Shown here: piece by piece, positions 34,611 to 43,958 of the stretch | Layout of the letters: each line of letters starts with the position of its first letter | How positions within the stretch are numbered: position 1 is the first letter of the stretch | The notes under the pieces: model-generated | Told to the model about the DNA's origin: nothing | The model's database searches: none | Seen by the model: only the letters and a program-made list of their open reading frames with translations | Position numbers and translations under genes: made by a program | From: CAZGMC01 sp964526565 | GTDB taxonomy: Bacteria > Pseudomonadota > Alphaproteobacteria > DSM-16000 > Inquilinaceae | Length of the DNA stretch: 64,000 nucleotides | NCBI GenBank assembly: GCA_964526565.1 | Contig: CAZGMC010000006.1 | Coordinates: forward strand, 1-64,000 | Direction: 5' to 3'

Positions 34611-35015
34611 ATGCGCTTCGAGCCGCCGCGTCCGAAGGGCGACGACGAGCGCATCCTGCCGCTCATCAATGTCGTCTTCCTGCTTCTGATCTTCTTCATG
34701 CTGGCCGGCCGGCTCGCCGCCTCCGACCCGTTCGAGATCGCGCCGCCACGCTCCGCGAGCGAAGGATCGGCCGCCAGCCCGGACATGCTGGTGCTGGTCG
34801 GTGCGGACGGCCGGCTCGCCCTCGACGGCGAAATCCTGGCAGAGGAGGCGCTGAGGGCGGCGGCCGCGGACCGCCTGTCCAACGACGGCGATGTCCGCGT
34901 GCGGCTCAAGGCGGATGGCCGCGCCGAGGCGACCGCTGTGGTCGCGGTGATGGAACTGCTCCGTGAGGCCGGCGTCGAGCGGCTCATGCTTCTCACCGTG
35001 CCGGAGGGCGGCTGA
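34611..35015 (+). CDS. exbD: ExbD-like biopolymer transporter (second copy)
   Basis: 134 residues with RILPLINVVFLLLIFFMLAG. The canonical Asp of the TM segment (PLIDVVF) is replaced by Asn (PLINVVF), so this copy probably cannot carry protons the usual way and may be a structural partner of the first ExbD. The periplasmic domain has VRLKADGRAEATAVVAVMELLREAG. Its stop overlaps the tonB start (TGATG). Confidence 0.92.
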   Translation: MRFEPPRPKGDDERILPLINVVFLLLIFFMLAGRLAASDPFEIAPPRSASEGSAASPDMLVLVGADGRLALDGEILAEEALRAAAADRLSNDGDVRVRLKADGRAEATAVVAVMELLREAGVERLMLLTVPEGG

Positions 35016-36094
35016 TGCGGGTCGGCGGCCGGCACTGGGCAGCGGCGTTCTCCGGCGCGGTGCTGGTGCACGTTGGGCTCGCGGCGGCGATCCTGTGGCA
35101 GCCGCCGCAGTCCGGCGCGGTGAGCGCCGGCATGGGCGGCATCGAGGTCTCGCTCGGCCCTGCCGGCGGCGCCCCGGGCGGCGAGGCCCGGCCCGTGGCG
35201 GAGCTGGCCGAGGCACAGGCGGTCGAGCCCACCGAGACCGCGGAGAGCGAAACCGCACACGCGGAGGCGGTCGTCGCCCCTGCGGAGGCGGTTGTCGCGC
35301 CGCCGGAAACCGTCGCGCCCGAGCAGACCCAACCGGTCGAGACCGTCACGGCCGAGCCGCGCCAGACACCCGCGGAGACCGTCCCCGTCGAATCCGCCAC
35401 GCCCGTGGAGGTGGCGGTGGCGGAGCCGGCGCCGGTCGAAGAGGCCGTCGACGTCAGCGGGGAACCGCCGCTCGAGGAAGCCCAGGCGGACGTACCGCAG
35501 CCTGCGGCCGAGACCGCGCCGCCCCGGCAGGTCGCCGCCGCGGCTGTGGTCACGCCGCCGTTGCCGACGCGGCGCCCGCAGCCGCCCGAGCCACCGCAAG
35601 CGGACGTGATCCGGGAGCCGACCGCCGCGCCGGCCCCACGACCCGCCGCAACGGCCACGCCGGCCCCACGACCCGCCGCAACGGCCACGCCGGCCGGGGA
35701 GCAGGTGGCCACGGCCAATCCTGCCGGGGCTGAGGGCCCGGCAGGCACGCAGACGAGCCCCGAGGCCGGCAGCGCCGACGCCGCGAGCGGCGGCGGCATG
35801 CCGGGTTCCGCGGCCGATTACATGGCCGTGCTGCAGGCCTGGCTGGAGCGGCACAAGCAATACCCACGCCGGGCACAGTTGCGCCGCCAGGAAGGCACGG
35901 CGCTGCTCTACTTCGTCATGGACCGCGACGGGCGCGTCATCGATTACCGGCTGCAGCGAAGCTCAGGCCACGACCTGCTCGACCGCGAGGTTGCAGCGAT
36001 GATCGAGCGCGCCCAGCCCCTGCCGAGGATCCCCGAAGACATGGCGCAGGATCGCCTCGAAGTCGTGGTGCCGGTGCAGTTCTTTCTGAGATGA
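35015..36094 (+). CDS. tonB: TonB energy transducer
   Basis: 359 residues: an N-terminal membrane anchor (WAAAFSGAVLVHVGLAAAILW), a long Pro/Glu/Val/Ala-rich periplasm-spanning region (residues about 50-255) and a C-terminal TonB domain with WLERHKQYPRRAQLRRQEG, VMDRDGRVIDYRL and VVVPVQFFLR. A 30-bp perfect-type duplication (35629-35688) repeats TPAPRPAATA in the rigid arm. Last gene of the iron island. Confidence 0.95.
   Translation: MRVGGRHWAAAFSGAVLVHVGLAAAILWQPPQSGAVSAGMGGIEVSLGPAGGAPGGEARPVAELAEAQAVEPTETAESETAHAEAVVAPAEAVVAPPETVAPEQTQPVETVTAEPRQTPAETVPVESATPVEVAVAEPAPVEEAVDVSGEPPLEEAQADVPQPAAETAPPRQVAAAAVVTPPLPTRRPQPPEPPQADVIREPTAAPAPRPAATATPAPRPAATATPAGEQVATANPAGAEGPAGTQTSPEAGSADAASGGGMPGSAADYMAVLQAWLERHKQYPRRAQLRRQEGTALLYFVMDRDGRVIDYRLQRSSGHDLLDREVAAMIERAQPLPRIPEDMAQDRLEVVVPVQFFLR
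35629..35688. repeat. 30-bp in-frame duplication in tonB
   Basis: Two exact tandem units beginning GCCGGCCCCACGACCC, extending the Pro/Ala-rich arm of TonB by ten residues. Confidence 0.88.
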
Positions 36095-36118
36095 CGGTTT
36101 CCAGGGTTTACAACCCGG

Positions 36119-36451
36119 TTACGCCGCCGGATACACCCGGCAGCTCTCCAGCCAGGGCAGTGCGTATGGCGAGGCGATGAAGCACCGGCCGTCGGCGGTC
36201 TGGCGCCAGCCGACCATGAAGGCCGCCACGCCGCCGCGCCCGTCCTGCGGCGGCAGGCCGGCCACGTACGGGCCGTTGCGGAAGTCGCCCTGCCAGCCGC
36301 GGCGGCGGGCCTCGGCGGTCGCCTGCTCCAGCAGGGCGTCATAGTCCTGGACGAAGTTCTCCTTGCGCAGGTCCTGCCAGGTGACCTTGAAGTCCTCGGC
36401 GGGCTGCCAGCCGGGCCACGAGTCGATCGGATCGGTCATATAGAGATACAT
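36119..36451 (-). CDS. Small hypothetical protein, 110 aa
   Basis: Begins MYLYMTDPIDSWPGW and contains FKVTWQDLRKENFVQDYDALLEQATAEARRRGW and AFMVGWRQTADGRCFIASP, a compact soluble alpha/beta pattern without signal peptide. It is convergent with tonB. No family recognised; codon use and composition look genuine. The longer frame upstream runs only into tandem repeat and N. Confidence 0.6.
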   Translation of the reverse strand: MYLYMTDPIDSWPGWQPAEDFKVTWQDLRKENFVQDYDALLEQATAEARRRGWQGDFRNGPYVAGLPPQDGRGGVAAFMVGWRQTADGRCFIASPYALPWLESCRVYPAA

Positions 36452-36494
36452 GGGGCACCTCGCGAGGGTTGGCCGTGCGGGCCGTGCATACCGT

Positions 36495-36660
36495 GTGCGG
36501 GCCGCGTGCGGGCCGCGTGCGGGCCGCNNNNNNNNNNNNNNNNNNNNNNNNNNNNNNNNNNNNNNNNNNNNNNNNNNNNNNNNNNNNNNNNNNNNNNNNN
36601 NNNNNNNNNNNNNNNNNNNNNNNNNNNGTGCGGGCCGCGTGCGGGCCGCGTGCGGGCCGC
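36495..36660. repeat. 11-bp tandem repeat interrupted by an assembly gap
   Basis: Three copies of GTGCGGGCCGC (36495-36527) stand left of 100 N (36528-36627) and three more exact copies (36628-36660) right of it. The gap is therefore an unresolved tandem array of the same unit; its true length is unknown, since 100 N is a conventional placeholder. Confidence 0.95.
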
Positions 36661-36795
36661 CAGACAGGAACACACGCACCGGCGGCCGGTTCCGCTGCGG
36701 CGCCGCGAAGCGTGGCGTGGTGCCACAAGCGGGTTTTCAGCGCGAGCCGATTGCGGCATTATCGCTTCAGGTTGCAGATCGTTGGATTTCGAAGC

Positions 36796-37380
36796 ATGAC
36801 GCCTCATCCGCTCCTGTCGCTGCTGCGCGACCTGGCCGGACGGCTCGGGTTGCGCGCAGCACCCTTGGTCCTGGCCGTCGTCGCCGGGCTGGCGGCGGCC
36901 GCCTCGCCGGGGCACGCCGGAACGCTGGCCGAGGAGCGGCGCGGCTACTGGACCGTGTTCGCCTGGGCGGACAACGACACCGGCCGGTTCTCTTATTGCG
37001 GCCTGCAGACGACCTGGACGGACGGCCGCTCGGTCATCCTGTCCGTGCAGGACGCCGGGGTGGTCCTGTCGCTCCGCGACACGGACTGGAGCATCCCGGC
37101 GGGCACACGGGGCACGGCCACCCTGCGCATCGACCGCCGCTACGCCCGCCGGCACACGGCCGTGTCGTCCGACACGTACACGGACCGGCTGCTCGTGCTC
37201 ATCGGCTGGGACGACGTGGCCGCGTTCTGGCACGCATTCCGCCTCGGCAACAGCATGGAGATCGATCTGCCGGCGACGCGCTGGGCGGCCAGCCTGCGCG
37301 GCACCATGGCCGCGGCCGACCTGATGGACGACTGCTACCGGCAGTACGGCGGCGGCGTGCGCAACCCGTTCATGAACTGA
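36796..37380 (+). CDS. Secreted protein of unknown function, 194 aa
   Basis: Begins MTPHPLLSLLRDLAG with a cleavable signal peptide (APLVLAVVAGLAAAASPGHAG). The mature part has WTVFAWADNDTGRFSYCGLQ, WSIPAGTRGTATLRID and WAASLRGTMAAADLMDDCYRQYG, with two cysteines likely to pair in the periplasm. Longer upstream frames cross the N gap and are artefacts. No family recognised. Confidence 0.65.
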   Translation: MTPHPLLSLLRDLAGRLGLRAAPLVLAVVAGLAAAASPGHAGTLAEERRGYWTVFAWADNDTGRFSYCGLQTTWTDGRSVILSVQDAGVVLSLRDTDWSIPAGTRGTATLRIDRRYARRHTAVSSDTYTDRLLVLIGWDDVAAFWHAFRLGNSMEIDLPATRWAASLRGTMAAADLMDDCYRQYGGGVRNPFMN

Positions 37381-37483
37381 CCGCACCGGCCCGGCGGCCT
37401 TCGCATGTCCGTGCGGTGGTTCACGGCGCACCCGTGGCGGGCGGACGGCACGCGGCGGGCGGACGGCACTCTGCCCCTGCGCC

Positions 37484-39325
37484 CTACTCTCCGGCCAAGG
37501 CGCGGCGCATGGGTTCGGCGGGCAGGTTGAACTGCAGGGCGGCCAGCCGCGCATAGAGGCCGCCCTGGCGGATCAGCTCGCCATGGGTGCCGACGGCGAC
37601 CAGCCGCCCCTCGTCGAGCACGGCGATGCGGCTGATGTTCTGCACCGTTGCCAGGCGGTGGGCGATGACGATCGTCGTGCGGCCCTGCATGACCTCGGCC
37701 AGAGCCAGCTGCACGATGCGCTCGCTCTCGGCGTCGAGCGCGCTGGTCGCCTCGTCGAGCAGCAGCACGGCCGGGTCGCGCAGGATGGCGCGGGCCAGCG
37801 CCACGCGCTGCTTCTGCCCGCCCGACAGGCGCACGCCGCGCTCGCCCAGATAGGTGTCGAAGCCGTCCGGCAGCGCCTCGATGAACTCCAGTGCGTGGGC
37901 GGCCTCGGCGGCGCGGCGCACGGCGCCGAGGTCGGCGTCGGGCCGGCCATAGCGGATGTTGTCCAGGGCGCTGGCCGAGAAGATCACCGGGTCCTGCGGC
38001 ACCAGGCCGATGCGCGCCCGCACCGCCGCCGGATCGGCCCGGCGGATGTCGACGCCATCGAGGCGCACCGCACCTGCCTGCGGATCGTAGAAGCGCAGCA
38101 GCAGCTGGAACACGGTGCTCTTGCCGGCCCCGGACGGTCCGACCAGCGCCAGCGACCGGCCCGGCTCGACGGTCAGCGAGAAGCCGTCCAGCGCCGCCTC
38201 GTTGGGCCGCGACGGGTAGCGGAACGTCACCTTGTCGAAGGCGATGGCGCCCCGCGCCGGCACCGGCAGCACCACGGGATGCGCCGGCACGGTGATCTCC
38301 GGTTCGGTGTCAAGCAGGTCGAACAGGCGCTCGGCGGCGCCGGCGGCGCGCTGCAGGTCGCTCATCACCTCGCTCATGGCGCCGACCGCGCCGGCCGCCA
38401 GCACGGCATAGAACACGAACGCGGACAGCTCGCCGCCGCTGATGCGCCCGGCCAGCACGTCGTGCCCGCCGATCCACAGAATCACGCCGACCGCACCGAA
38501 CACCATCAGGATGACCAGGGCCGTCAGCACCGAGCGGGCGCGGATGCGCTCCACGGCGGTGGCAAAGGCCGCCTCCACCCGCCCGGCGAAGCGCCCTTCC
38601 TCCAGCGCCTCGTGGCCGTGGGCCTGGACGGTGCGGATGCCGTACAGGGTCTCGTCGACATAGGCGCCGACGTCGGCGACACGGTCCTGGGCCGCGCGGC
38701 TCAGGCGGCGCACGCGGCGGCCGATGGTGATGATGGTGACCAGCACCACCGGCGCCACCAGCAGCACCAGCCCGGTCAGCTTGGCGCTGGTCACCAGCAG
38801 CATGACCGTGGCACCGATGAACGTCAGGAAGTTGCGCAGGAAGATCGACGCCGACGTGCCGACGACGATCTGCAGCACCGTGGTGTCGGCGGTCAGGCGC
38901 GAGATGATCTCGGCCGTCTTGTTCGTCTCGTAGAAGCCGACATGGAGCCGGATGACGTGGCCGTACACCGCGCGGCGCAGGTCGGCGATGACCCGCTCGC
39001 CAATCCACGACACCAGATAGAAGCGCACGAAGCTGGCCGTCGCCAGCAGCGCCACAACGCCGAGCAGGACCAGCAGCGCCTGGTCGAGCAGTGCCGCATT
39101 GCCCTGGGAAAAGCCACGGTCGACCAGCAGCTGCAGCCCCTTGCCCAGGCCGACGATGGTGAACGCGGCGAGGGTCAGCGCCGCCGCCGCTCCGGCCAGG
39201 GGCCACCGGTAGGAGCGCACGAACGGCAGCAGCCGCCGCAGCGGACGCAGGTTGCCGACCGCCGCGCGGCCGCGCTTGGCGCGCGCCTGGGCATCGGTCT
39301 CGACATAGTTGGGTTCACGGAACAA
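37484..39325 (-). CDS. ABC transporter, fused permease/ATPase (MsbA-like)
   Basis: About 613 residues. A six-helix exporter domain (residues about 30-320; LAGAAAALTLAAFTIVGLG, ASFVRFYLVSWIGERVIADLR, FVFYAVLAAGAVGAM) is followed by an ATPase domain with Walker A GPSGAGKST, signature LSGGQKQRVALARA, Walker B VLLLDEATSALD and the switch His in VIAHRL. It resembles alphaproteobacterial MsbA-type half transporters that export lipids or drugs and act as homodimers. No ATG lies at the expected N-terminus; TTG at 39325 or 39331 is the best start. Confidence 0.9.
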   Translation of the reverse strand: MFREPNYVETDAQARAKRGRAAVGNLRPLRRLLPFVRSYRWPLAGAAAALTLAAFTIVGLGKGLQLLVDRGFSQGNAALLDQALLVLLGVVALLATASFVRFYLVSWIGERVIADLRRAVYGHVIRLHVGFYETNKTAEIISRLTADTTVLQIVVGTSASIFLRNFLTFIGATVMLLVTSAKLTGLVLLVAPVVLVTIITIGRRVRRLSRAAQDRVADVGAYVDETLYGIRTVQAHGHEALEEGRFAGRVEAAFATAVERIRARSVLTALVILMVFGAVGVILWIGGHDVLAGRISGGELSAFVFYAVLAAGAVGAMSEVMSDLQRAAGAAERLFDLLDTEPEITVPAHPVVLPVPARGAIAFDKVTFRYPSRPNEAALDGFSLTVEPGRSLALVGPSGAGKSTVFQLLLRFYDPQAGAVRLDGVDIRRADPAAVRARIGLVPQDPVIFSASALDNIRYGRPDADLGAVRRAAEAAHALEFIEALPDGFDTYLGERGVRLSGGQKQRVALARAILRDPAVLLLDEATSALDAESERIVQLALAEVMQGRTTIVIAHRLATVQNISRIAVLDEGRLVAVGTHGELIRQGGLYARLAALQFNLPAEPMRRALAGE

Positions 39326-39522
39326 CGGCAATCGCCCGGTCGCTGGCGTGGAGTCGGCGCGCAGGAGCCGCCGGCAGGAACATGTCACCCTGACAGCGTT
39401 CAGGGATATAGCAGCCGGCCAATACCCCAACAACCCGGTGCGGCATGATCGCCCGGCGGCCGGCCACCGACCGGCCGCCCCGCCGGACGCCGGCGGCCGG
39501 CAGCCGGCGGTGAGGACCGTCG

Positions 39523-40551
39523 TCAGTTCACCAGCACGTTCGAGACCTCGCGCAACTGGGTGCGGGCGCGCAGCAGGTAGAAGCCCTGGGCGGCCAGATG
39601 GCTTGGCAGCATCTGGCTGTCCGGCGCGCCGCTGATGACGATCCAGGGCTGCAGCACGGCCGCCGTGCGCAGGCTGTCGAGCATCTGCGCCCACACCATC
39701 TCCAGCCCATTGGCGGCGATCACGTCGTTGAAGTCCCGGCCCAGCGCCTCCAGGATCATGGAGTAGCCGTACAGCCGGCCCTTGGTGGCATAGAAGATGT
39801 CGTCGGCGGTGCGGTCGATGAGCCAGCCGCCCTGCCCGTCCAGATGCTCGGCGATCAGGGCCGAGGACGAACCCAGGTCGGCAGCGATGCGGTTGATCGT
39901 GTTGAGCAGGTTGTCGGCCCGCCGCTCGAACACCGCCTCGCCGCGGGCCAGGCGTTCGTTGTAGTCGCGCAGGGCCCGGGCGGCGGCGCGGTACTGCGAT
40001 TCCGCCGAGGCGACCGGGGCCCACGACGTCTGGAAGTCGATGATCCAGCGGTCGCCGGGATAGCGCAGCAGGCCGGCGGCGCGGTCCAGGTCGCGATCGA
40101 CCTGGGAGGAGCCGCGGGCACGGCCGACCTGGTCGCTCATCTCGGCGACGAAGCGGCTCAGCGCATAGATGATGCCCTGCTGGAAGTTCGGCATGTTGTC
40201 GAGCAGCGCGCCGGGCAGGAAGAACGGATCGTTGGCGCGCCAGCCGTTGTCGTCCACCTCGCGCTCGATCAGGGCAATGGCCATGTTGACGGCGCGGCTG
40301 CCGTCGGCGATCGGCGCCGGCGGCTCGAACGTCACGTCGTCGTCGATGTGGTGCAGCCAGATCGCACCGACCAGGTAGTACAGCACGATCAGCGGCAGCA
40401 CGAAGAACAGGATGCCGAGACCGATGCGGCGCCAGCGTCCGCGTGCCGAGCGCATGCGCCGCCACGGCGCCCCCAGGCGCTCGCGCCACGTCCGGCGCTC
40501 GGGGCCGAGGTCGAGGAGCTCATCGTCCAGCGTGTCGTCTCGGTGGGTCAT
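39523..40551 (-). CDS. DUF2333 family membrane-anchored protein
   Basis: 342 residues: cytoplasmic N-terminus, one TM helix (RIGLGILFFVLPLIVLYYLVGAIW, about 43-66), and a large helical domain with the DUF2333 landmarks NMAIALIEREVDDNGW, NDPFFLPGALLDNMPNFQQGI, YPGDRWIIDF and ADDIFYATKGRLYGY. Function unknown; found in proteobacteria as a single-copy envelope protein. Confidence 0.9.
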   Translation of the reverse strand: MTHRDDTLDDELLDLGPERRTWRERLGAPWRRMRSARGRWRRIGLGILFFVLPLIVLYYLVGAIWLHHIDDDVTFEPPAPIADGSRAVNMAIALIEREVDDNGWRANDPFFLPGALLDNMPNFQQGIIYALSRFVAEMSDQVGRARGSSQVDRDLDRAAGLLRYPGDRWIIDFQTSWAPVASAESQYRAAARALRDYNERLARGEAVFERRADNLLNTINRIAADLGSSSALIAEHLDGQGGWLIDRTADDIFYATKGRLYGYSMILEALGRDFNDVIAANGLEMVWAQMLDSLRTAAVLQPWIVISGAPDSQMLPSHLAAQGFYLLRARTQLREVSNVLVN

Positions 40552-41270
40552 GGCAGGCGACGCAAGTTTGGTTTGCAGACCGCTACCCATGTCGCCTGCG
40601 GCATGCCGCGTCAAGTGCGATGCCAGAGAAGCGGCCGGGCCTTGACAGGCCTGGGCACGGCGCGACCCTGGCCGCCGGTCGGGACCGGCACCTGCGGCGA
40701 AGGCCGATGGAATTTCACGTCGGTCAGGAGAAAGGGCCGCTGGCATAAAATAATCCTGGGTATTCTTCATGATAATATCCGCCGGCCAGACCGTCATTGC
40801 GAAGAAAATTGGCGATCAAGAGGTGCCGCAAGCGCGAGCGGTGACTTGCTGAATTGGTGGCGCCGGGCCTGGATCGCCACGCTTCGCTCGCGATGACACG
40901 CAGGATACTGTCAATAGGAGTGATTATGTCCTCAGTATTTGTGAATTTTACCTATACCGGGAGCATTTTTATTCAATCGGGCAGGCGGCTGCCGGCCGCG
41001 GCGGGCGCCATGCCTGACTGCAAGGCACGGTCGGACACAGGTCAGCCGCTTGGCCCGTTGGTATCATGTGCTTTATCCATTGGGCAATGGCGGGAACGGG
41101 AACAAGCTGCTTCCAGGTGAGGGTTTTGTTGATCGGCAGTCTTGTGTCCCGAGCATGGCACATAGTCCAAAGTACGAGGGACGCCTCTGCAGCCATCCAT
41201 TGAACAGGCCGCTGTCGCGCTCATATTATATGGCAGTCTTGTTACGCCGATCGAACGGGAGGATGCGACC
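40552..41270. other. Intergenic region with MITE-like element
   Basis: About 720 bp without a recognisable gene. It holds a copy of repeat family 2 (40793-40897) and an A+T-rich stretch at 40920-40980. The end part (41215-41270) probably contains the promoter of the small gene at 41271. Confidence 0.5.
40793..40897. repeat. MITE/REP-like element, family 2, copy 1
   Basis: The right arm CTGGATCGCCACGCTTCGCT plus CGCGATGAC (40869-40897) is identical to the arms of the copy at 58365-58470, and the internal GACTTGCTGAATTGG is shared. The left arm (40793-40822, GTCATTGCGAAGAAAATTGG) is decayed. Length 105 bp, non-coding. Confidence 0.85.
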
Positions 41271-41513
41271 ATGGCGACGAAGCTTTATGTCTACGCGACC
41301 CACGCCTACCGCGAGGCCGTCGCCATGCGCCACCACGCCCGCATCCGCGCCAAGCTGTCGGAAACGCTCGACACGTACGGCGAGGTGGCCAAGTACGTGT
41401 TCCGCGTCGACGCGCCGCCGTTCCACAAGCTCGTCACCGACCCGGTCGAGCTCTATCGCCTGCGCCGCCAGCACCCGGACGCCACGGTTCGGGTCATTCC
41501 GGTGGAGGATTAG
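41271..41513 (+). CDS. Small hypothetical protein, 80 aa
   Basis: Preceded by GGGAGG, 10 nt before the ATG. Sequence MATKLYVYATHAYREAVAMR, then LSETLDTYGEVAKYVFRVDAPPFHKL and ATVRVIPVED suggest a small alpha/beta soluble protein. No family recognised. Confidence 0.65.
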   Translation: MATKLYVYATHAYREAVAMRHHARIRAKLSETLDTYGEVAKYVFRVDAPPFHKLVTDPVELYRLRRQHPDATVRVIPVED

Positions 41514-41809
41514 CGCGGTATACAGCGCGTCACGCCACCCGATGCCCGGCTGCAGCATCGCCGGCCGCCGAACCGCATCTGCGCCCCTTGGGCCTGCTGC
41601 GGGCAGGGGTGCGGCCCCTTGGGCCTGCTGCGGCCAGGGGTGCGGCGCTCTGTGCCCCGCCAGGGCGTTGAAAACCACTGGTTCGTTGGCACCTTAAGGG
41701 TATCCGGGCGTTGATCCGGGGCTGCCGCACCCCAGACGCGCGACGCGGCGTCCGCGGCATTGCCGCTCACGGCCCGCCACGGACCCGGCCCTTCAAGGGA
41801 AAGGGGCGC

Positions 41810-43183
41810 ATGCGCAGTCTCGTCTTCCTGTTGGCCCTGATCGCCGGACTGATCGGCCACGCCGGTCTGCGCGCCGATACCGAGCGGCAGGCCGTGCTGC
41901 TCGACATCGACGGTCCGATCGGCCCGGCCACCAGCGACTACGTCGCGCGCGGCCTCGCCTATGCGCAGGAACAGAACGCCGAGCTGGTCATCCTGCGCAT
42001 GGACACGCCCGGCGGGCTCGACACCTCCATGCGGGCCATCATCTCCGACATCCTGGCCTCGCCCGTGCCGGTGGCAAGCTTTGTCGCACCCAGCGGCGCC
42101 CGCGCCGCCAGCGCCGGCACATACATACTCTATGCCAGCCACGTCGCGGCCATGGCGCCCGGCACCAATCTGGGTGCAGCCACGCCCGTGCAGCTCGGCG
42201 GCGGGGGTGGCGGCGCGCCGGCCGATGGCGACGAGGGCGGCGAGGAGGACGGCGACGGCGGCCGACCGACCATCGAGGACAAGGCCATCAACGACGCCGT
42301 CGCCTACATCCGCGGCCTGGCCGAGCTGCGCGGCCGCAATGCCGAATGGGCGGAACAGGCCGTGCGCGAGGCGGCCAGCCTGCCCGCCCACGAGGCGCTG
42401 GCCAAGACCGTCATCGACCTGATGGCCGACGACGTCGCCACCCTGCTCGCCCGCATCGACGGCCGCACCGTCGAGGCCGCCGGCGGCGACGTCAAGCTGG
42501 AGACGGCCGGCCTGACGGTCGTCGAGCGGCAGCCCGACTGGCGCACCGAGCTGCTGTCGATCATCACCAACCCGAACGTCGCCTACATCCTGATGCTGAT
42601 CGGCATCTACGGCATCATCTTCGAGTTCTACAGCCCCGGCCTGGTCTTCCCCGGTGTCATCGGCGCCATCAGCCTGCTGCTGGCGCTCTATGCCCTGCAC
42701 GTGCTGCCGGTGAACTACACCGGGCTGGCGCTGATCCTGCTGGGCATCGCGCTGATGGTGGGCGAGGCCTTCACGCCCAGCATCGGCGCGGTCGGCATCG
42801 GCGGCGTCGCCGCCTTCGTCCTCGGCTCGGTGCTGCTGATGGACACCGACGTGCCCGGCTACGAGGTGTCGTGGGCAGTGATCACGCCGGTGGCGCTGGC
42901 CGCCGCCGCCTCGTTCCTGGCCATCGCCATGATGGCCATGCGCTCGCGCCACCGCCCGGTCGTCAGCGGACCCGAGGAGATGATCGGCAGTCCGGGCGAG
43001 GTGCTCGACTGGAGCGACGGCCACGGCCACGTCCGCGTCCACGGTGAGGCGTGGCGGGCGCACGCCGCCGCGGCGCTGCGCACCGGTCAGGCGGTCCGCG
43101 TGCGCCGCCGCGACGGCCTGGTCCTGGAGGTCGAGCCCGCCGCAATCCCCACAGCCCGTCAGGAGGCCCGGCATGGTCGCTGA
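41810..43183 (+). CDS. nfeD: NfeD-family membrane serine protease (ClpP-class)
   Basis: 457 residues: signal/anchor (SLVFLLALIAGLIGHAGL), ClpP/crotonase-like protease domain with LRMDTPGGLDTSMR and the nucleophile context AASAGTYI (S101), probable partner Lys in EDKAINDA, then four TM helices (about 245-375) and a C-terminal OB-fold NfeD domain (IGSPGEVLDW, GEAWRAHA). Full-length NfeD proteases cleave slipin/stomatin partners, and the slipin gene follows with an 11-bp overlap. An Asp/Glu/Gly-rich insertion (about 130-157) lies in the protease domain. Confidence 0.93.
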   Translation: MRSLVFLLALIAGLIGHAGLRADTERQAVLLDIDGPIGPATSDYVARGLAYAQEQNAELVILRMDTPGGLDTSMRAIISDILASPVPVASFVAPSGARAASAGTYILYASHVAAMAPGTNLGAATPVQLGGGGGGAPADGDEGGEEDGDGGRPTIEDKAINDAVAYIRGLAELRGRNAEWAEQAVREAASLPAHEALAKTVIDLMADDVATLLARIDGRTVEAAGGDVKLETAGLTVVERQPDWRTELLSIITNPNVAYILMLIGIYGIIFEFYSPGLVFPGVIGAISLLLALYALHVLPVNYTGLALILLGIALMVGEAFTPSIGAVGIGGVAAFVLGSVLLMDTDVPGYEVSWAVITPVALAAAASFLAIAMMAMRSRHRPVVSGPEEMIGSPGEVLDWSDGHGHVRVHGEAWRAHAAAALRTGQAVRVRRRDGLVLEVEPAAIPTARQEARHGR

Positions 43184-43958
43184 CTACATCTGGGTGATCA
43201 TCGCCCTCATCCCCGTCGTCATCCTGCTCTATGCCCTGCGCATCATGCGCGAGTACGAGCGGGCGGTCGTGTTCCAGCTCGGCCGGTTCTGGAAGGTCAA
43301 GGGGCCGGGGCTGATCCTGATCATCCCCGTGATCCAGGCCATGGTCAGGATCGACCTGCGCATCCGCGTCCTCGACGTGCCGGCGCAGGACATCATCTCG
43401 CGCGACAACGTCTCGGCACGGGTCAACGCCGTCGTCTATTTCCGGGTGCTCGATGCCGAGCGGGCGGTCATCCAGGTCGAGGACTTCATGGGCGCCACCA
43501 GCCAGCTCGCCCAGACCACACTGCGTTCGGTGCTGGGCCAGCACGACCTTGACGAGATGCTTGCGGAGCGCGACAAGCTGAACGCCGACATCCAGCGCAT
43601 CCTGGACGAACAGACCGACGCCTGGGGCATCAAGGTCTCCAACGTCGAGATCAAGCACGTGGACATCAACGAGAGCATGGTCCGAGCCATCGCCCGCCAG
43701 GCCGAGGCCGAGCGCCTGCGCCGCGCCAAGATCATCGACGCCGAGGGCGAACTGCAGGCGGCCGAGCGGTTCTTCAAGGCCGGCGAGATCCTGTCGCAGC
43801 GGTCCGAGGCCGTGCAGCTGCGCTATCTGACGACGCTGCAGAACATCGCCGGCGAGCGCAACTCGACCATCATATTCCCGTTCCCCATCGAGCTCGGCAA
43901 GCTGCTGACGGGTCTGGCGCCGCACAGCCCCGACGACGACGGGTCGCGCGGCGGATGA
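43173..43958 (+). CDS. Slipin (stomatin/SPFH family)
   Basis: 261 residues: one N-terminal membrane hairpin (YIWVIIALIPVVILLYAL), then the SPFH domain (EYERAVVFQLGRFWKVKGPGLIL, VRIDLRIRVLDVPAQDIISRDN) and a coiled-coil C-terminal region (INESMVRAIARQAEAERLRRAKIIDAEGE). Preceded by AGGAGG inside nfeD and translationally coupled to the next gene by ATGA. It forms membrane-scaffold oligomers with NfeD. Confidence 0.95.
   Translation: MVADYIWVIIALIPVVILLYALRIMREYERAVVFQLGRFWKVKGPGLILIIPVIQAMVRIDLRIRVLDVPAQDIISRDNVSARVNAVVYFRVLDAERAVIQVEDFMGATSQLAQTTLRSVLGQHDLDEMLAERDKLNADIQRILDEQTDAWGIKVSNVEIKHVDINESMVRAIARQAEAERLRRAKIIDAEGELQAAERFFKAGEILSQRSEAVQLRYLTTLQNIAGERNSTIIFPFPIELGKLLTGLAPHSPDDDGSRGG

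Noticed and set aside
36339..37556. Several open frames running through the N gap
   Set aside because: They are held open only by N and the 11-bp repeat; the true gene to the right starts at 36796 with a signal peptide.
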